From the NCBI GenBank assembly GCA_017420605.1, contig JAFOIS010000149.1, positions 1 through 9,469 of the forward strand: 9,469 nt of DNA, read 5' to 3'. Shown piece after piece: positions 6,770-9,469 of this stretch. The first letter of the stretch is position 1; each line of letters begins with the position of its first letter. The notes below the pieces were generated by a model that had not been told where the DNA came from, searched no databases, and saw only the letters and a list, made by a program, of their open reading frames with translations. The position numbers and the translations under genes are program-made. Origin of the DNA: Lachnospiraceae bacterium. Its GTDB lineage: Bacteria > Bacillota > Clostridia > Lachnospirales > Lachnospiraceae.

Positions 6770-6779
6770 TGAGGCTTTT
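6745..6779. terminator. Bidirectional intrinsic terminator enclosing both convergent stop codons
   Basis: GCCTCATTGGCT (6747-6758) pairs with AGCTAATGAGGC (6764-6775), 12 pairs with one G-U, around a TTCGG loop. A TTTT tract follows on the + strand (6776-6779), and the AAAAA run before it (about 6739-6743) gives a T tract on the - strand. The hairpin can therefore end transcription of both the AAA+ and the PcfJ-like gene. Both stop codons (TAA 6767-6769 on +, TAG 6768-6766 on -) lie in its right arm. Confidence 0.8.
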
Positions 6780-8238
6780 CACAGTCATCAATAGATAGTT
6801 GGGTAAATGTCCCCGGGTCTATTTCCGGAAATTTCGGAATCGTTGTCCGGTGGCGGTATTCTTCCGCGAAATCCAGAACACTGTCATCGCAAGCGCCAGG
6901 CTCATCGACATCCAAACCGTGGAAAACCAGCTCGTAGGGGTCGCAAAGTAGCCATTCTTTTTTTGCGAATTCCATGAGAAAGACATAGATTTCTTTACAG
7001 GGAATGGAATTGAATCTTCCGTATGCCTGCACAATCTGCCGGCCGGATAGCTCCAGGGTGATAAAAGGCTGGTCCGGCTCGTTCCGCCTGCGCAGGAACA
7101 GAAGAGTAGCATTGTCATAAGCATGGTTTTCAGCATACGGCTCCTGCATAAGGCAGTTCCCCTGAATGATCGCCTCATAGCAGATATCGAATAAAGTAGC
7201 AGGCAGGGTCACCCGGTAGGTGTCTCCTTCGTATTCATATCTTGCTCTGTTTTTCCGATCCCGGATCAGGCGGTCAATATCGGGTTGTTCCTGCATGTAA
7301 CGGTGATACTGTTCCAGTTTATTGAGAACAGATGTCATTTCATCCGGCTTCGGAAACCCGAGCTTCGCTATTTCAGGATATAGATCCTGCAGTGACAGCA
7401 GTCGTTTGTATTGGTCGAATACGGAAGTCCTGCCGTATTGGGACAGAAGATCATACATTGTACGAAGAAAACTGTGTCCGGCAAATACACCGCCATTAAA
7501 GGATAGTTCTTCGAGATATGCCCACTGCGCTGCGGTCGGGAGTGCATCTCCGATATACCCGGAATAAGCATGGTAAACTTCACGGCAGACCTCGATTTGC
7601 TCCTCGCTGTAAAATTTCTCGATTAGTTGCGGCTGGTTCAGGATCCGCAGAAGCTTCAGAGGCAGATCATTTCCTATGATCTGTTCCGGTGTTGAGCCGA
7701 TGTAATTTACGGATGGTATGCAGTCCAGTATAAAGGCAATGTTTACAAGTCCGGACTTATACAGGATTTCTTTGGCACCGGAGCGATGACTCGCAAAGTA
7801 GATGTGTTCTAATGCCGGCCGGAAGTCATGAACTGAGTAGCCCGGATAATGCCATTGCGGAAAATGCTCCGGAATCTTAACGTTTAGCTGATCCATCAGC
7901 TCTTCCGGTACGACGGCATTTTGATTTTGCAACGAAAAAAACCGCTTTTCTAACGCTTCCGGCAGACGGTATCCCTCGCAGATGACGAAGCGTTCATAAC
8001 TATCCGAACAGAACTGTGAGTAAAACGGGACGTCCCAGACATAAATATCGACAAAAATCAGCCCTTTCGCATTTCGGCGGACAAAGGGAAGAATGACTAC
8101 AGATGATGCATGATCGGCCAGCATCTGTACCATCGTGGAATACAGTTCGGGTTCTGCTGGCGGGAAGGTTTGATGGTCACTGCTGCGTGTTTCAGGACAG
8201 CGGTGTATGTAGCGTTCAAGCAGTCTGATAGAGTCCAT
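6766..8238 (-). CDS. PcfJ-like domain protein
   Basis: A 490-residue protein whose C-terminal part resembles the PcfJ family, named for a gene of the conjugative plasmid pCF10 and of unknown biochemical function. Recognisable pieces are [22 protein letters not shown] (341-362), [20 protein letters not shown] (378-397) and [10 protein letters not shown] (401-410), followed by an aromatic-rich helix. In typical PcfJ proteins the central motif reads H-C-V-G; here it is GNCLM (360-364), so only the cysteine (C362) survives. The first 330 residues are mainly helical by eye, with no signal peptide or clear membrane segment; I do not recognise a domain there. The ATG at 8238 is the first possible in-frame start, because an in-frame TAG lies three codons upstream; no good Shine-Dalgarno precedes it. 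The gene converges on the AAA+ gene with a 4 bp overlap. Confidence 0.72.
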   Translation of the reverse strand: MDSIRLLERYIHRCPETRSSDHQTFPPAEPELYSTMVQMLADHASSVVILPFVRRNAKGLIFVDIYVWDVPFYSQFCSDSYERFVICEGYRLPEALEKRFFSLQNQNAVVPEELMDQLNVKIPEHFPQWHYPGYSVHDFRPALEHIYFASHRSGAKEILYKSGLVNIAFILDCIPSVNYIGSTPEQIIGNDLPLKLLRILNQPQLIEKFYSEEQIEVCREVYHAYSGYIGDALPTAAQWAYLEELSFNGGVFAGHSFLRTMYDLLSQYGRTSVFDQYKRLLSLQDLYPEIAKLGFPKPDEMTSVLNKLEQYHRYMQEQPDIDRLIRDRKNRARYEYEGDTYRVTLPATLFDICYEAIIQGNCLMQEPYAENHAYDNATLLFLRRRNEPDQPFITLELSGRQIVQAYGRFNSIPCKEIYVFLMEFAKKEWLLCDPYELVFHGLDVDEPGACDDSVLDFAEEYRHRTTIPKFPEIDPGTFTQLSIDDCEKPH

Positions 8239-8277
8239 CGTGTTCTATAATTCTCATGACGTTATTAGGGTTGTAAT

Positions 8278-8304
8278 ATTATATCACACTTGCCAGTTTC
8301 GCAA
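8278..8304 (-). promoter_or_regulatory. Putative extended -10 promoter for the PcfJ-like gene
   Basis: On the - strand a perfect TATAAT (8283-8278) is preceded by TGA (8286-8284), an extended -10 element. TTGCGA (8304-8299) lies 15 bases upstream as a poor -35. Transcription would start near 8271, about 33 bases before the ATG at 8238. The -10 box overlaps the stop codon of the upstream broken metallopeptidase gene, so the PcfJ-like gene need not depend on read-through from it. Confidence 0.5.
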
Positions 8305-8910
8305 CCTGGCTTTCCGCAAAGGCCCTGGCATAGTACTCGAGCCGGTTCGCTTCGTAGGAGGCAAATCCGGTCGCAGAATCCGACGCATACGTTCCATATG
8401 CATCAATATACTCACTGACCCGTTCAAAATCAGGCATTTTGTCGACACGGACGCCTTGCTCAAGAAGGTCGGTATATACGTTGGATACAACCTCCTGATA
8501 CGCGTGAAAGCACTCATGGAAAACGGCGTTCAGCATATCTGGCTCTTTTGCTGTACTGAGGAAGGCATCGTTGTAATCGATCCGGTGATCTTTGTAGTAT
8601 GCCAGCGTATCGTTGCTGAGCCCGTGGGTGAACGTGATCCGAAAATCACCTTCTAATCCGAGATCTTCGACCACGGTTTCTGTCCATAAAACAATTAGGT
8701 CCTGTCGATCGGAAAGATCCAGATTGTTCCATTCCTCCTCGCTTACTACCAGGTCCTGAAGAGGAGAAGTATCCTCTGTGCTGCCTGTACGTTGGTTTCA
8801 TCCTGTTCCGCGGTAACCGATGTTTCCTTCTGCAGACGGTTTCTTTCGAGCTGGTCTTTCCAACTCGTAATATCGGTCAGGGTCCCCAGTGAGAAGAGCA
8901 GCGCGGCCAT
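8279..8910 (-). pseudogene. Frameshifted HExxH putative zinc metallopeptidase
   Basis: Two reading frames together look like one gene. The 5' part starts at ATG 8910-8908: a hydrophobic stretch MAALLFSLGTLTDI, possibly a signal anchor, then a charged segment with DQLERNRLQKETSVTAEQDET, ending at TAG 8748-8746. The 3' part lies in the -1-shifted frame, open from 8797 to TAA 8281-8279, with no ATG; the first GTG is at 8674. It reads TEDTSPLQDLVVSEEEWNNL, then DRQDLIVLWTETVVEDLGLEGD. The zinc motif is HECFH (about 8504-8518) in AVFHECFHAYQEVV, and EANRLEYYARAFAE further on could supply the third, glutamate ligand. The frames overlap between 8749 and 8797, where one base seems to be missing. The N-terminal basic residues before 8910 also lack a start codon, suggesting further decay. 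Family is not identified; a sequencing error could mimic the frameshift. Confidence 0.55.
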
Positions 8911-8968
8911 GATGCGGCGGGAACTCTGAAGGATTCTGTAGCGTCTGTATGGAAGAAATGACTACAAA

Positions 8969-8977
8969 TGTTATAAT
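8969..8977 (+). promoter_or_regulatory. Extended -10 promoter for the metallo-hydrolase gene
   Basis: TG-T-TATAAT (8969-8977) is a perfect -10 with the extended TGn element, which can work without a good -35; none is seen at the normal distance. Transcription would begin near 8984, giving a leader of about 80 bases before the ATG at 9065. Confidence 0.5.
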
Positions 8978-8981
8978 ATCA
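8973..8981 (-). promoter_or_regulatory. Possible extended -10 promoter facing the broken metallopeptidase gene
   Basis: On the - strand TG-A-TATTAT (8981-8973) forms an extended -10 that overlaps the + strand TATAAT base for base. If active, transcription would start near 8966. The two polymerases could not occupy the site at once, so the promoters would compete. No -35 was recognised. Confidence 0.3.
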
Positions 8982-9064
8982 ATGTAACAAAATAGTTTAT
9001 CTCGTTCATCGAAGAAGAAACGGGTTGCCAAGTATGGTGACAATGGCAGAGGAGAGAGATAATC

Positions 9065-9469
9065 ATGCTCATTCATTACCTCGGACACAGCGGCTTCTGG
9101 ATCGAGACGGAAGAAAGTCTCCTTCTCTTTGATTATTTTCGCGGGAATCTTGCGCCGCTTCGGGAGAAGGCAAAGGAAAAGCCCCTCCGGGTGTTCGCAA
9201 GCCATGCGCATAAAGATCATTTTAACCCGGAGATCTTCTCCTTCATGGAGGACGGCAAGGATGTGCGGTATCTTCTGTCGTTCGATATAAAAGGGGATCC
9301 GCAGGTGCCGCAGGATGCCGACGTTCAGTATCTTGACGCGAATGAAACGTATGAGATCGAAGGACTCGGCACGGTCCGGACGCTCCGGTCCACAGACCTT
9401 GGCGTAGCTTTTCTTGTGATCACGAACGGCGGCACATTTTATCATGCCGGCGACCTCAACTTCTGGGAC
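9065..9469 (+). CDS. Metallo-beta-lactamase-fold hydrolase, N-terminal part
   Basis: The first 135 residues of a gene that runs off the window, open to the last base. It begins MLIHYLGHSGFWIETEESLL, the usual opening beta-hairpin of the superfamily, followed by LLFDYFRG where D23 corresponds to the conserved Asp of motif I. The zinc-binding motif HAHKDH is at 47-52 (H47, H49, D51, H52) and a later metal-ligand motif, YHAGDLNFW, at 126-134 supplies H127 and D130. The short spacing and the HAGD-NFW ending resemble UlaG/YycJ-like cytoplasmic hydrolases rather than secreted beta-lactamases; no signal peptide is present. The substrate cannot be predicted. AGGAG at 9050-9054, ten bases before the ATG, supports the start. 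Its codon use returns to the GC-rich style of the left block, so it probably belongs to the ancestral chromosome. Confidence 0.85.
   Translation, partial: MLIHYLGHSGFWIETEESLLLFDYFRGNLAPLREKAKEKPLRVFASHAHKDHFNPEIFSFMEDGKDVRYLLSFDIKGDPQVPQDADVQYLDANETYEIEGLGTVRTLRSTDLGVAFLVITNGGTFYHAGDLNFWD

Noticed and set aside
8749..8797. Programmed -1 frameshifting in the metallopeptidase gene
   Set aside because: No slippery heptamer or clear downstream structure is seen in the overlap of the two frames, and the gene also lacks a good start; decay or sequencing error fits better.
8798..9445. A 215-codon open frame on the - strand
   Set aside because: It is mostly antisense to the clearly coding metallo-hydrolase gene on the + strand, has no recognisable motif, and its end lies in the wrong frame for the metallopeptidase.

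Overview
The window looks like a chromosomal segment of a Gram-positive anaerobe of the Clostridia, most likely Lachnospiraceae-like. This is inferred from AGGAGG-type ribosome binding sites, the gene families present and TTGaca/TATAAT-type promoters; no rRNA or other taxonomic marker is present, so the placement is tentative.

Left block (1-4473, visibly GC-rich, strong G/C preference at third codon positions). A short + strand cluster carries the C-terminal end of an N-acyl-D-amino-acid deacylase, a PIG-L/LmbE-type zinc N-deacetylase and a small antibiotic-biosynthesis-monooxygenase (ABM) fold protein. It runs convergently, with a 14 bp overlap, into a - strand RluA-type pseudouridine synthase. 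That gene is divergent from a CASTOR/POLLUX-like ion channel with two membrane helices and two cytoplasmic nucleotide-binding (RCK-like) domains. A good sigma-A promoter precedes the channel gene.

Intergenic 4474-4834. This 361 bp gap holds a well-supported small RNA candidate: a TTGCAA-17-TATAGT promoter, a body of about 100 nt, a 17 bp stem and a T6 tract. A second inverted repeat lies between it and the next gene.

Middle block (4835 to about 8960, visibly less GC-rich, different codon use). It encodes a 644-residue protein with an unrecognised N-terminal region, an acidic linker, a domain closely resembling the C-terminal domain of the RNA polymerase alpha subunit, and a CbbX/SpoVK-type AAA+ ATPase. 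Converging on it is a 490-residue protein with a C-terminal PcfJ-like domain. The two stop codons overlap inside one bidirectional terminator hairpin. Upstream of the PcfJ-like gene on the - strand is a small HExxH metallopeptidase gene that appears broken by a frameshift near its 5' end. The composition, the broken gene and the PcfJ-like domain (known from conjugative elements) suggest an acquired accessory block, but no integrase, att site or terminal repeat was found.

Right edge (9065-9469). The start of a metallo-beta-lactamase-fold hydrolase with the HxHxDH motif runs off the window. Composition returns to that of the left block. Its promoter overlaps a possible divergent promoter for the broken metallopeptidase gene.

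The most interesting items are the alpha-CTD/AAA+ fusion facing a PcfJ-like protein, and the candidate small RNA just upstream of it.
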